From JBFWWP01 sp050246115 (GTDB lineage: Bacteria > Planctomycetota > UBA8108 > UBA1146 > JAJFFE01): 64,000 nucleotides of DNA. The DNA is taken from positions 62,001-126,000 of the forward strand of contig JBFWWP010000014.1 of NCBI GenBank assembly GCA_050246115.1, in the 5' to 3' direction. The translations under genes and the position numbers were made by a program. The notes under the pieces are model-generated. The model was not told the origin of the DNA and ran no database searches. It was given only the letters and a program-made list of their open reading frames with translations. Position 1 is the first letter of the stretch. Each line of letters opens with the position of its first letter. Positions 53,694 to 63,669 of this stretch are shown piece by piece.

Positions 53694-54629
53694 TCAGCCC
53701 TTGGGCCGAGTCCCGGCGCCGGGCGACGGTGCAGAGGTCGGCCGATCGGGCTTCGGTACCGCATCGCGCGGGGTCGCGTCCGTCGTGAGCGCCCGGAGCG
53801 CGCTCTGGTAGCGAGTCTCCAAGTCGGCACCATGCCCCTCGACGATACGCCGGGGGCGCCCAAGCGCGTCCAGGAACAGGGCCGTTGGATGGCGCCGAAA
53901 TGGCCGCAGCTGCTGCTCGACTTTTCGGTTGGAGAGCAGGAGCGGGAAGGTCAGTCGGCTCGTCGATACGTAGCGCTCGAGGGCGTTCACCTGGTTCTCC
54001 ACGGTCTTGCCGCGGACCTGCACGATCCCCACGGCCTGGAACCCCTGGTCTTGGCCGCGGAGCCGATCGAGCAAGAGCGCGGCATCCAGGCTGTTGCCCG
54101 AGGAGTCGTCGAGGAACAACACGACCAGCGGGGCACCTACGAAATCCGCCGAGACGTGCTCCTTGCCGGCAGCATCCTGCAGGACGAACTCGAACACCGA
54201 GCCCGTGACGTCACCCTGCTCCCGTCGTTCGAGTCGTTCGAGGATTCCACGAACTCCCTGCGCGAGCAGCCGGTCCGCCTCCGCTCCTACCAAGGACTCA
54301 TCAGCGCCCAATCGCGGTGCAAGTGTGGCGTCACAGGCGACGGCCTCCTCGAATTGCAGGAGCGCCGCCGCGTAGTTGCGTAGCTTCGCTTCACACACAC
54401 CCAGATAGTAGCGTCCCTCGGCATGTCGGGCGTCGTTCGCGACGACGCTCGCGAAGAGCGATCGCGCCTTTTCGAACTGCGCATCATTGAAGGCGGCTAC
54501 GCCCTGCGCGAAGAGCAAGATCGGGGGCACAGGGGGATCCTGACCGTCGAGGTGACCGGAGCGGGTCCAACTCAGGGCGAGCACGATCAACAACACACCA
54601 CCGGACGCAGCTCTGGATTGACGGCTCAT
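53694..54629 (-). CDS. Exported TPR / thioredoxin-fold protein without the CxxC
   Basis: The 311-residue protein (ATG 54629; overlaps the end of uvrA as ATGA) has a signal peptide (about residues 1-28). Residues about 40-110 contain two TPR-like helical pairs (AFNDAQFEKARSLFASV, AEGRYYLGVCEAKLRNYAAALLQF). Residues about 150-275 have the thioredoxin/TlpA-like order of strands: PLVVLFLDDSSGNSLDAALLL, GFQAVGIVQVRG, and a late HPTALFLDALGRPRRI with the cis-Pro region. The active-site CxxC position reads SSGN. So it is a redox-inactive relative or binding module. Confidence 0.75.
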   Translation of the reverse strand: MSRQSRAASGGVLLIVLALSWTRSGHLDGQDPPVPPILLFAQGVAAFNDAQFEKARSLFASVVANDARHAEGRYYLGVCEAKLRNYAAALLQFEEAVACDATLAPRLGADESLVGAEADRLLAQGVRGILERLERREQGDVTGSVFEFVLQDAAGKEHVSADFVGAPLVVLFLDDSSGNSLDAALLLDRLRGQDQGFQAVGIVQVRGKTVENQVNALERYVSTSRLTFPLLLSNRKVEQQLRPFRRHPTALFLDALGRPRRIVEGHGADLETRYQSALRALTTDATPRDAVPKPDRPTSAPSPGAGTRPKG

Positions 54630-57600
54630 GGGGACCTTCCTTCGATCGGTTGGGCTCGCTTGCGCTGGCTCCGTGGCTTGCTGGACAACAGCGGACTCAA
54701 GAACCTGCCGGTGTGGCTGGTTGGATGCAGCGCGATCTCCTCGGGCGTTCCGTAAGCCACGACTTCACCGCCCCGTGCTCCCCCCTCCGGGCCGAGGTCC
54801 ACGACGAAGTCCGCGCACTTGACGACGTCGAGATTGTGCTCGATGACGACTACGGTGTCGCCTCGATCCACGAAGCGGTGCAGGACCTGCACCAGTTTCT
54901 CGACATCCGAGAAATGCAGTCCGGTCGTGGGTTCGTCGAGCACGTACAGCGTGCGCCCATGTCCTTCCCGGGCGAGTTCGGTGGCCAACTTGATGCGCTG
55001 CGCCTCGCCGCCCGAAAGCGTCGTGGCCGATTGGCCCAAGGGCAAGTAGCCGAGGCCGACGTCGTCGAGCACGCCGAGGATTCGCGACATCCGCGGGTGG
55101 TTGTTTAGTAGCTCGAGAGCGGCTTTCACTTCGAGGTCGAGAATGTCGGCGATGGTGTGACCTTTGAAGCGGATGGCCAGCGTTTCGCGGTCGTAGCGAC
55201 GTCCCGCGCAAACCTCGCACTGCACCCACACGTCGGAGAGGAAGTGCATCTCGACCAGGGTCGCTCCCTTGCCCTCGCACGCCTCACAGCGCCCGCCCGG
55301 AGTGTTGAACGAGAAACGCCCCTTGTCGTACCCCCGCGCCTTCGCCTGCGGCATCCCTGCGAACAGCGAACGGAGATGGCCGAACAGGCCGGTGTAGGTG
55401 GCAGCATTCGACGCCGGATTGCGGCCGATCGGGGCTTGGTCGATCAGCGCGGCGCCGTCGATCCGATCGAGTCCGACGAATCGCCGACAAGTTCCTGGCA
55501 CGACCCGTTTGCCGAGGAAACGTCGGGCGATCTCTGCCCCCAGGGTATCCATGATCAACGACGATTTGCCGGATCCGGAGACACCGGTGACGGCGATGAA
55601 CGTCCCGGTCGGCAAACGTACGTCGATGTCCTTCAGGTTGTTCTGGCGAGCGCCCAGAATCGAGATCGCCCCGCCATCGCCGGAGCGACGCGAAGCCGGC
55701 ACCGCCAGCCCTCGCGCCCCGGTGAGGTAAGGGCCCGTGATCGACCGGGGATGCTCGCGAATCACCGCCGGGGTCCCTTGGGCGAGGATCTCGCCCCCGC
55801 CGATTCCGGCGCCCGGCCCGAGATCGATGACGTGGTCAGCACAATCGATAGTCTGTGGATCGTGTTCGACGATGACCACAGAGTTGCCATGATCTCGCAG
55901 GCGCAACAAGGACTGCAACAAGCGCTCGTTGTCGCGCTGGTGCAAGCCGATCGTCGGTTCGTCCAAGACGTACAGCATCCCGACCAAGCGGTTGCCGATC
56001 TGAGTTGCCAGCCGGATCCGCTGGGCCTCGCCCCCGGAGAGCGACTCGGTGGTTCGGTCGAGGTGCAGGTAATCGAGCCCGACTTCCAGCAGGAACTGCA
56101 GTCGATTGCCGATCTCGTCGAGAGTCTCTTTGGCGATTTGCTGGTCTCGCGCCGGCAACTGAAGGCGCTGGAAGTACGCCGCGGCCGCCTCGATCGACAG
56201 CCGGCAGACTTCGTGGATGGCCTTGCCGCCGACGCGCACCGCGAGCAGTTCGCGCCGTAGTCGCCCGCCTCCGCACTCCGAGCACGCGGGCATCGACATG
56301 AATTGCTCCAGGATCTGCCGCCAACGGGGCGAGTCGGCCTTCTGGTACCAGCGCCCTACCAGGGCGCGCAGCCCTTCCCAGGTGCTCTCGCGGCTCCATC
56401 CTGCTTTGCGCCCCCCGAGAAAGCGCCGGAACCGCACCGCGTATGCGCGGTCTCCGGTCCCCTCCAGGATCTTGGCGATGGCCTTCTTCCCGAGCTTGGC
56501 CACCGGTTGCGACAGGTCGATTCCGTCTTCGGCGCAGAGCGCGTCGAGCACCTTGCGCGGACGCCCCTTCTCGCGCGCGATCCAGTTTCCCAGCCGATGA
56601 TCCATGGCCCCTTCGAAGAGCGGTCGGCTGGGGTCGACGACGAGCAAGTCGAAGTCGAGTTCTCGATGATGCCCCATCCCATGACAGGTCGGGCAGGCGC
56701 CGGAGTGGTGATTGAACGAGAACAGTCGCGGACTCAACTCCTCCTCGAGTCCGCGGTGGCCCGCCGGACACGTCGGTAGCCGGTAGAAGTTGCGACGCTC
56801 TCCGGTCTCACGCACGAACACCGCAGCGCGCCCGTGCCCACGCTCATACGCCGTTTCGACACTCTCGGCCAGTCGACCTCGTGCCACCTGGCCAGGGATC
56901 AGACGATCGATCACGAGGTCGACCTCCGTAAGCGGAGACCGGCCGACCATCGCCCCCTGGACCTCCTCGAGCCGCACTTCGTCGCTCGCGATGAGCACGC
57001 GAGCGTAGCCTTCCTCGAGTAGGCTCGACGCGACGTCCGCCAGGGTCTTCGCGCTCGGATAGGCATCGGCGTGACGTGCGGCGAGAGGTGCGAGGAGATA
57101 CACTCGCTGCCCGGCAAAGTCGCTCTCGAGCGCGCGCGCCGCGGCCGACGGCGTGGTCGAGGACAACTTCGCTCCACAGGTTGCGCACGAGGCCTCGCCC
57201 ACCCGCGCGAACAGCAAGCGCAGGTAGTCATAGATCTCCGTCGTGGTCGCCACGGTCGAGCGCGGACTGGCCACGCCAGTCTTCTGGTCAATGGCAACGG
57301 CCGGTGCGATGCCCTCGACGCGATCTACGGCGGCGCGCTGCATCCGACCGAGGAAGCGCCGTGCATAGGTCGAGAGACTCTCCACGTAGCGCCGCTGGCC
57401 CTCGGCGAACAGAATGTCGAAGGCGAGCGTCGTCTTGCCCGAGCCGGAAGGGCCGGTGATCACCGTCAGTTTGTTACGCGGGATCTCGACCCGCAGGTTC
57501 TTCAGGTTGTGCTCCCGCGCCCCGGTGATGACGAAGCGATCATCGGGCTCGCGTGGGCTCACCCTCGGGGTCGCTGCGCGAGGCTTCACCGCCTTACGTC

Positions 57601-60388
57601 GCGGACGCAGGACCCCGGCCAGAGCAACGCCGGTCGGGGTCTTCAGTGCAGCCACTCGCTCTGGGGTCGCCGCGGCGATGAGATGCCCCCCGCCCTCGCC
57701 GCCGTCGGGACCGAGTTCGATCACGTGGTCAGCGACCTTGAGCACGTCTAGGTTGTGCTCGATGACGACCACCGTGTTCCCACGTTCCACCAACTCGTTC
57801 AAGCATCCCAACAAGCGTCGAACATCGTCGAAGTGCAAGCCCGTCGTGGGCTCGTCGAGCAGGTACAGGGTACGTCCGGTGGCCTGCTTCCGGAGCTCGA
57901 ACGCGAGCTTTACGCGTTGCGCCTCGCCGCCCGACAGCGTCGTGCTGGGCTGGCCGACTCGCACATATCCCAAGCCGACGTCGACCAGCGTGCGCAGAGT
58001 GTGGTAGATCTTCGGCACGTCGACGAAGAACTCGGTCGCGTCGGCGATCGACAGGTCGAGCACCTCGAAGATGCTCTTCCCGCGATAGGTGACCTCCAGC
58101 GTCTCGGCATTGTAGCGCTGTCCATGGCACTCTTCGCAGACCACCTCGACGTCCGACAGGAACTGCATGTGGATCGTGTCGACGCCGGCTCCGCCGCACG
58201 CTTCGCAACGGCCGCCCTTGACGTTGAACGAGAATCTCCCCTTGTGATAGCCGCGGACGCGGGCGGTCGCAGTGCGGGTGAAGAGGTCCCGGATCTCGTC
58301 GAAGACCTTGGTGTAGGTGCCAGGGTTCGACCGCGGAGTGCGACCGATGGGCTTCTGGTCGATGCGGATCACCTTGTCGACGGCGGCGAGGCCATCGATG
58401 CCATCGTGACGGCCCGGTGGTGGCGACTCGAGTCCGAGCGCGCGGGCGACCCCGCGGTGGAGGATCCCATCGATGAGCGTCGACTTCCCCGAGCCCGATA
58501 CCCCCGCCACCGCAACGAACAGACCGAGCGGGATCTCGACATCGATGTTCTTGAGATTGTGATGCTGTGCGCCGCGCACGACCAAGCGCGCACTTCCCAC
58601 CGGGCGCCGAGCGGCGGGGATCTCGATGCGCTCGATCCCCGCCAGATAGCGCCCGGTGAGCGAAAGTGCGTTGCTCCGCAAGTTCGCCACGGTGCCGGCG
58701 GCCACCAGCTCTCCCCCTTCGCTCCCAGCGCGCGGCCCGATCTCGAGTACGTGATCCGCCGCCTCGATGGTCTCTTGATCGTGCTCGACGACCAGGACGG
58801 TGTTGCCGAGATCGCGCAACGAGCGCAAGGTGCCGAGCAGGGCTTGGTTGTCACGCGGATGCAAGCCGATCGACGGCTCGTCGAGAACGTACAGTACTCC
58901 GCGCAGACCCGAGCCAAGCTGTGACGCCAGCCGAATGCGTTGCGCCTCGCCGCCACTCAGCGTGTCCGCGGAACGATCGAGATCGAGGTACGAAAGGCCG
59001 ACCCGCTCGAGGAACCGCAGGCGATGCAGTACTTCTTGGATGATGGGCTGCCCGATCACGGACTCCCGGCCGCGAAGGTCGAGGCCCTCCAACTGACGGA
59101 GGGCCTCGGCGACCGTCAACGCCGCGAGCTTCGGCAACGTCCACTCGCGGAAGCGAACGGCGCGCGCCTCGGGCCGCAACCGAGTGCCCTCGCACTGGGC
59201 GCACTCCGCCGTGCCCCAAAGCGGTGCGACGGGGCCATCCGGCGCAGCGCCATGCGCAGCTTCGAGCCGGGGCACGATACCGACGAACCCGCGGGCTTGG
59301 TCGGTGGCCTCGATTCCATGGAGCAGTTCACGCCGCGCAACGAGCGGCAACTCGTCCCACGGGGTGTCGAGGTCGGCCTCGTGCCGACGCAACAGGGGCG
59401 CGAGCTCCGTCAGCTTCAGATTGGCCAGCTCGATCTTGCCCCGTTTGGTGGACGCGAACGCTCCCTGCCGCAGGCTCAAACCACCGTTCGGAACCAACGC
59501 GGCCAGATCGACCGACTCGACCTTGCCCAGACCGAGGCAGCCGGGGCACGAGCCTTGCGGGGAATTGAACGAAAACAGACGCGGTTCGAGCTCGGGCACG
59601 CTGATTCCGCAGTGCACACAAGCGAACCGCGAGGAGATCACGTGCTCGTTGTCGTCGACCACGAGGTCGACCACGCCGTCGCCAAGTGCGAGCGCCTTCT
59701 CGACGGACTCGCTGAAGCGCGAGCGGCGGTCGGCCGTGCAACGAATCCGGTCGTAGACGACCTCGATGGTGTGACGCTCGTAGCGAGCGAGGCGAATGTC
59801 CTCGTCCAAGCGGCGGACGACACCGTCGACGCGAACGCGGACGAACCCTTGGGTCCTCAGATCCTCCAGCTCTTTGCGGTACTCGCCCTTGCGCGCGCGG
59901 ACGATGGGAGCGCACACCAGCACTTCTTGATCGGGCCAGTCGAGGAACGCGCTGTCGACGATCTGGTCGACCGTACGGCTCGCGATGGGACGATCACAAG
60001 TCGGGCAGTGCGGTACGCCGAGTCGAGCGAACAAGAGGCGCAGGTGATCGAGGATCTCCGTGATGGTTCCAACGGTCGATCTCGGGTTCCGCGAGATCGT
60101 CTTCTGGTCGATCGAGATCGTAGGGCTGAGTCCCTCGATATGCTCGACGCGGGGACGATCGAGCTTGCCCATGTACTGGCGCGCGTACGAAGAAAGCGTC
60201 TCGACGAAGCGCCTTTGGCCTTCACGGTAAACGATGTCGTACGCAAACGAGGATTTGCCGGAGCCCGAGAGGCCGGTGACCACGGTCAGACTGTTGCGTG
60301 GAAACTCGACGTCGATGGTCTTCAGGTTGTGCTCCGCCGCGCCGCGCACCACCACGTGAGTCATTGGGTGAACGCTGCGCTCGATCAT
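54626..60388 (-). CDS. uvrA: Double-length UvrA (two UvrA copies fused)
   Basis: The 1920-residue protein is a nucleotide excision repair damage-recognition ATPase present as two full UvrA units in one chain. Each half has two ABC ATPase cassettes. Walker A motifs: GLSGSGKSS (about 39), GVSGSGKST (about 631), GPSGSGKTT (about 979), GVSGSGKSS (about 1605). Signature LSGGEAQRIR/K motifs: near 478, 817, 1449, 1792. Zinc-finger Cys pairs are present in both halves (CEAC...CEEC and CEAC...CEVC); in the second half the first finger reads CPAGH in place of the usual CxxC. Normal UvrA is about 940 residues. Chlamydia and some other PVC members have a similar duplication. Coupled to genes on both sides. 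Confidence 0.97.
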   Translation of the reverse strand: MIERSVHPMTHVVVRGAAEHNLKTIDVEFPRNSLTVVTGLSGSGKSSFAYDIVYREGQRRFVETLSSYARQYMGKLDRPRVEHIEGLSPTISIDQKTISRNPRSTVGTITEILDHLRLLFARLGVPHCPTCDRPIASRTVDQIVDSAFLDWPDQEVLVCAPIVRARKGEYRKELEDLRTQGFVRVRVDGVVRRLDEDIRLARYERHTIEVVYDRIRCTADRRSRFSESVEKALALGDGVVDLVVDDNEHVISSRFACVHCGISVPELEPRLFSFNSPQGSCPGCLGLGKVESVDLAALVPNGGLSLRQGAFASTKRGKIELANLKLTELAPLLRRHEADLDTPWDELPLVARRELLHGIEATDQARGFVGIVPRLEAAHGAAPDGPVAPLWGTAECAQCEGTRLRPEARAVRFREWTLPKLAALTVAEALRQLEGLDLRGRESVIGQPIIQEVLHRLRFLERVGLSYLDLDRSADTLSGGEAQRIRLASQLGSGLRGVLYVLDEPSIGLHPRDNQALLGTLRSLRDLGNTVLVVEHDQETIEAADHVLEIGPRAGSEGGELVAAGTVANLRSNALSLTGRYLAGIERIEIPAARRPVGSARLVVRGAQHHNLKNIDVEIPLGLFVAVAGVSGSGKSTLIDGILHRGVARALGLESPPPGRHDGIDGLAAVDKVIRIDQKPIGRTPRSNPGTYTKVFDEIRDLFTRTATARVRGYHKGRFSFNVKGGRCEACGGAGVDTIHMQFLSDVEVVCEECHGQRYNAETLEVTYRGKSIFEVLDLSIADATEFFVDVPKIYHTLRTLVDVGLGYVRVGQPSTTLSGGEAQRVKLAFELRKQATGRTLYLLDEPTTGLHFDDVRRLLGCLNELVERGNTVVVIEHNLDVLKVADHVIELGPDGGEGGGHLIAAATPERVAALKTPTGVALAGVLRPRRKAVKPRAATPRVSPREPDDRFVITGAREHNLKNLRVEIPRNKLTVITGPSGSGKTTLAFDILFAEGQRRYVESLSTYARRFLGRMQRAAVDRVEGIAPAVAIDQKTGVASPRSTVATTTEIYDYLRLLFARVGEASCATCGAKLSSTTPSAAARALESDFAGQRVYLLAPLAARHADAYPSAKTLADVASSLLEEGYARVLIASDEVRLEEVQGAMVGRSPLTEVDLVIDRLIPGQVARGRLAESVETAYERGHGRAAVFVRETGERRNFYRLPTCPAGHRGLEEELSPRLFSFNHHSGACPTCHGMGHHRELDFDLLVVDPSRPLFEGAMDHRLGNWIAREKGRPRKVLDALCAEDGIDLSQPVAKLGKKAIAKILEGTGDRAYAVRFRRFLGGRKAGWSRESTWEGLRALVGRWYQKADSPRWRQILEQFMSMPACSECGGGRLRRELLAVRVGGKAIHEVCRLSIEAAAAYFQRLQLPARDQQIAKETLDEIGNRLQFLLEVGLDYLHLDRTTESLSGGEAQRIRLATQIGNRLVGMLYVLDEPTIGLHQRDNERLLQSLLRLRDHGNSVVIVEHDPQTIDCADHVIDLGPGAGIGGGEILAQGTPAVIREHPRSITGPYLTGARGLAVPASRRSGDGGAISILGARQNNLKDIDVRLPTGTFIAVTGVSGSGKSSLIMDTLGAEIARRFLGKRVVPGTCRRFVGLDRIDGAALIDQAPIGRNPASNAATYTGLFGHLRSLFAGMPQAKARGYDKGRFSFNTPGGRCEACEGKGATLVEMHFLSDVWVQCEVCAGRRYDRETLAIRFKGHTIADILDLEVKAALELLNNHPRMSRILGVLDDVGLGYLPLGQSATTLSGGEAQRIKLATELAREGHGRTLYVLDEPTTGLHFSDVEKLVQVLHRFVDRGDTVVVIEHNLDVVKCADFVVDLGPEGGARGGEVVAYGTPEEIALHPTSHTGRFLSPLLSSKPRSQRKRAQPIEGRSP

Positions 60389-61239
60389 GGACGCGACCGA
60401 CCCGGGTGCCGCGGCCCAGTGCGCAATCGCCCCAAGATCTGAGGATGGAGCGACGGACCCGCGGCAACGATGCTCCCGCCGAAGACGTAGTCAGCTCCGC
60501 CGGCGACATCCGTGACCCTGCCGCCGGCTTCGGTGACGAGCAAGGCTCCAGCCGCGGTATCGTGGGGCTGCAAGTGATACTCCCAGAAACCACCGAAGAT
60601 CCCCGCTGCGGTGTAGGCAAGGTCTAGGCAAGCGCTGCCGCCCCGCCGAATCTCGCGTGCGTTGGCCAAAAGGTCCGCGAACGAGGCCAGCGCGCCCTCT
60701 TCAACTTCGCGGCGTCGGTAGGAGAACCCGGTGGCGAGCAGCGCGTGGTCGAGCCGATTCTCGGTGGTGGCAACCAGCCGCTCGGGGTGTTCACAGCCGC
60801 GCCACCGCGCATGGCTTCCCTGCCCCTCGATGGCCCAGAAGGTCTCGTGCTGCATGGGCGCGTGGATCACTCCCGCGCGCACCCGTCCGGCGTGCCACCA
60901 AGCAATGGACACCGAGAAGAACGGAAATCCATGCGCGAAGTTGGTGGTCCCGTCGAGCGGGTCGACGATCCAGAAGCTCTCGTTCCCATCCCATTCGATC
61001 GCGAGTTGGGGTGAGGCCTCTTCCGAGAGAATGGCGCAGTCCGGGAAGCCGCGCCGGAGTCCCGCGACGATGATCGCTTCGGACTCGCGATCCGCGACGG
61101 TCACCAGATCGCGCGGTCCCTTGTAGTCGAGTTCCAGGGTCTCGCGCGGGGTGCGGAATCGGCGGCGCAGACCCGCACCTGCGGACTCCGCGAGATCCGC
61201 GACGAACGCAATCTGGCCGGCGGTGATGGCCTCGCTCAA
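60385..61239 (-). CDS. Inositol monophosphatase-family phosphatase (canonical)
   Basis: The 284-residue protein (TTG 61239) has all family motifs: DLVTVADRESE (about residue 44), ILSEEAS, WIVDPLDGTTNFAHGFPFFSVSIA (about residue 90-113), the C-terminal PHDTAAGALLVTEAGG. These bind Mg and substrate. It should hydrolyse inositol-1-phosphate or a similar phosphate ester. Its stop overlaps the uvrA start (ATGA), and it begins 9 bases after ddl, so it is in the five-gene minus-strand operon. Compare the degenerate relative at 379-1134. Confidence 0.9.
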   Translation of the reverse strand: MSEAITAGQIAFVADLAESAGAGLRRRFRTPRETLELDYKGPRDLVTVADRESEAIIVAGLRRGFPDCAILSEEASPQLAIEWDGNESFWIVDPLDGTTNFAHGFPFFSVSIAWWHAGRVRAGVIHAPMQHETFWAIEGQGSHARWRGCEHPERLVATTENRLDHALLATGFSYRRREVEEGALASFADLLANAREIRRGGSACLDLAYTAAGIFGGFWEYHLQPHDTAAGALLVTEAGGRVTDVAGGADYVFGGSIVAAGPSLHPQILGRLRTGPRHPGRSRP

Positions 61240-61248
61240 GCAACCCCC

Positions 61249-62373
61249 TCAGGAGTGTCCGGCGGTCGGGGCCGCGCTGGCGCCGCGGGCGAGATGGGCG
61301 GACAGGGCGTAGTCGATGATGCGGCGACAGAGGCTCGTCATGTCGATGCCAGCGGCCGCGGCAGCCAAGGGCATCAGACTGGCTGCCGTCAGGCCTGGGA
61401 TGGTATTGGTCTCGAGCACGACGGGGCCCTCGGCCCCCAGCACCACATCCGTGCGGCTCATGGCGCCCAGGTCGAGGCGCTCGTGGATCGCGATCGCGAT
61501 GGCTTCGAGGTGCTCGGTCAGCTCCTTGTCGAGTTGTGCCGGCACGGTCTCCCGGGCGCGGCCAGGAGAGTACTTCGCCTCCACGTCAAAGATGCCCGTC
61601 GCCGTGAGCGGTTCGATCTCGACGATCGGCAGCACGTCCGGCGGCTGCCCGACGCGGTGGCCAAGGCAGGGAATCGTGACCTCGCGACCGTTCACGAACT
61701 GCTCGACGAGGACCCAGCGATCGCGATCGAAAAGCAGCTCGAGGTGGTCCTCCAACTGGCTGGCATCGGCGACCTTCTGGACTCCGAAGGAAGAGCCGGA
61801 GAGCAGCGGCTTGACGACCGCCGGAAACCCGACGTCGACGGACAGCTCCGTCAGGACTTCGGCGGGATCTTCGTCCCAATCCGCGCGATCGATGACCGTG
61901 CCGTGGGCCACCTCGATGCCAAGGCTCATCGCGGCTTCTCGAAAACTCTGCTTGTTGCAGGCAATGGCGCTCCCATGGACTCCCGCACCGGTGTACGGGA
62001 CGCCGCAAACTTCCAGGAACCCCTGGATCGTGCCGTCTTCGCCCGGGCCCCCGTGAAGCGCCAGGAACACGACGCCGAGGCCGTCGGCGCGCAACTCCGC
62101 CATCACCTCGAACGGGGCTCGCACGACTCCAGGTTGCGTCAGCACGTCGATGCGCTGTGGGGTGGTGTTGATCTCCGCAGGCTGCAAGTCCCGCAGTCGT
62201 ACCCAACCGCCCACGTCCCAGCGCACCGGGGTGACGAGCAATTCGTCGCGACACAAAGCCACGGCGACCTGCTTGGCCGATTCGATGGAGATGTCCCGCT
62301 CGTCCCAGTAGCCGCCGTAGAGCAAGGCCACCCGCGACTTGCCTGTTTGGTGTCCCATGAGTTCGTTGAGCAA
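61249..62373 (-). CDS. ddl: D-alanine--D-alanine ligase
   Basis: The 374-residue ATP-grasp enzyme makes D-Ala-D-Ala for peptidoglycan precursors. It has VALLYGGYWDERDISIESA (N-terminal D-Ala site), LHGGPGEDGTIQGFLEVCGVPYTGAGV, ACNKQSF, the ATP-binding VVKPLLSGSSFGVQKV, and the late EINTIPG-like VLETNTIPGLTAASL. TTG 62373 is used because AAGGG lies just upstream; ATG 62358 is the alternative. It follows the polyprenyl synthase gene after 195 bases and supports the presence of peptidoglycan. Confidence 0.94.
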   Translation of the reverse strand: MLNELMGHQTGKSRVALLYGGYWDERDISIESAKQVAVALCRDELLVTPVRWDVGGWVRLRDLQPAEINTTPQRIDVLTQPGVVRAPFEVMAELRADGLGVVFLALHGGPGEDGTIQGFLEVCGVPYTGAGVHGSAIACNKQSFREAAMSLGIEVAHGTVIDRADWDEDPAEVLTELSVDVGFPAVVKPLLSGSSFGVQKVADASQLEDHLELLFDRDRWVLVEQFVNGREVTIPCLGHRVGQPPDVLPIVEIEPLTATGIFDVEAKYSPGRARETVPAQLDKELTEHLEAIAIAIHERLDLGAMSRTDVVLGAEGPVVLETNTIPGLTAASLMPLAAAAAGIDMTSLCRRIIDYALSAHLARGASAAPTAGHS

Positions 62374-62568
62374 CTAGCCCTTGCCTTCACACACGCACCG
62401 CTCGACTCGCCCGCCGGCCTCGTGCCGGGGACAACGCCGAGGCGCGATTCGACTGACCGAGAATGGGAACCACAACCCATTTCCCCTGTGCGAGCGCAGC
62501 CTTTCCGCGTCGGCCTCGAGGGAGCTGTGCATCGGCAGCCCAGTTCTGGTCCGAGGCCAACCGGAGCC

Positions 62569-63669
62569 CTACACGTTCCGGTTCGAAAGATACTCCGCGA
62601 TCATACGAAAGGTCTGGGCGCCACGGGAGGGAATCCACGGGATGGCCTCGAAACGCTCGATCCCGAGAAAGGTTCGTCGTGCCGCCGCTTGCTCGGCGGC
62701 CCGAATCGCTCCGACACGATCGAAGAGTTCGATGACCCAGCGCACATCGTCCGAACCCGTTTGCGCTCGCGGGCGGGCCAAAATTTCCAGGAGTCGGTCA
62801 CGACTCTCTGAGTCGGTGCTCGGCGACTCCAAGGTGAAGGCAACCAGAAAGCTCGGTTTCCCCTCGCGGATGTCGCAACCGATCTCGCCGCCGCGTCCCT
62901 TGCCACGGGTCAGGTCGAGCAAATCGTCGCGAATCTGAAAGGCCGGTCCCAAGTGTGCACCCACCTCCCACAGCGCGGACGCGTCGGCGAGCGGAACTCC
63001 TGCGATCATGGCCGCGCCGACCCAGCCGAGCGCAAGATAGCGGCCGGTCTTGCGCGAGATGATCTCCTCGTACAACGACAGGGTCAGCCCGGGGTCAGCG
63101 CGACAGTCCAGATCGAGCGCTTGCCCCTCCACCGTGATGCGGTGAGTGTCGGCGAAGATCTCGAGGAGTTCGACTCGGGTTGCGGGTGACCCGTGGACCG
63201 CGGCCACGAGCCGGTAGGCCTCGGCCAGCATGTAGTCGGAGACGTTGAGGGCGTCCTCGAGGCCGGCTGCCGCCCACAGGGTCGGTTTGCCGCGCCGAAA
63301 GGTGTCCCCGTCCTCGATATCGTCGTGAACGAGGAAGACGTTGTGAAGGAGTTCCACGGCCAACGCGAACGGGAGGACGCGATCGGCAATCTCGCGGTCA
63401 TCCGGAGCGACGGCGGTGCCGAGCCACAGCGCGACAGCCGGACGGATCCGCTTGCCCCCGGTCTCGAGCTGATACTCGAGCCACTCGGAGATTCCGCGGA
63501 CCCCGCGGCCGGCGAAGCGACGGGTGAGTTCCGCCCGCACCGCATCGACATGCTCCGCGAGCGCCTTCGGCAGGCCCGGACCACCGCCACCGGCGGGATC
63601 GGCAGGTTCGACGTCAGATCTCGAGGTCACCGGGACAGGTCCGTTCTCGCTCGACTCCAACGCGTCCAT
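62569..63669 (-). CDS. Polyprenyl synthetase (geranylgeranyl/farnesyl diphosphate synthase type)
   Basis: The 366-residue trans-prenyltransferase starts at ATG 63669. It has GGKRIRPAV, the first Asp-rich motif LVHDDIEDGD (about residue 108), RKTGRYL and the second Asp-rich motif QIRDDLLDL with nearby GKGRGGEIGCDI. Those motifs bind Mg-diphosphate and make C15-C20 or longer chains for quinones or lipid carriers. The product length cannot be set from sequence, though a regular chain-length region is present. The first about 40 residues are Pro/Gly-rich. It heads the minus-strand group ending with the TPR protein. Confidence 0.93.
   Translation of the reverse strand: MDALESSENGPVPVTSRSDVEPADPAGGGGPGLPKALAEHVDAVRAELTRRFAGRGVRGISEWLEYQLETGGKRIRPAVALWLGTAVAPDDREIADRVLPFALAVELLHNVFLVHDDIEDGDTFRRGKPTLWAAAGLEDALNVSDYMLAEAYRLVAAVHGSPATRVELLEIFADTHRITVEGQALDLDCRADPGLTLSLYEEIISRKTGRYLALGWVGAAMIAGVPLADASALWEVGAHLGPAFQIRDDLLDLTRGKGRGGEIGCDIREGKPSFLVAFTLESPSTDSESRDRLLEILARPRAQTGSDDVRWVIELFDRVGAIRAAEQAAARRTFLGIERFEAIPWIPSRGAQTFRMIAEYLSNRNV

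Noticed and set aside
58940..60442. 500-residue plus-strand open frame over uvrA
   Set aside because: Antisense to the UvrA ATPase motifs; typical high-GC shadow.
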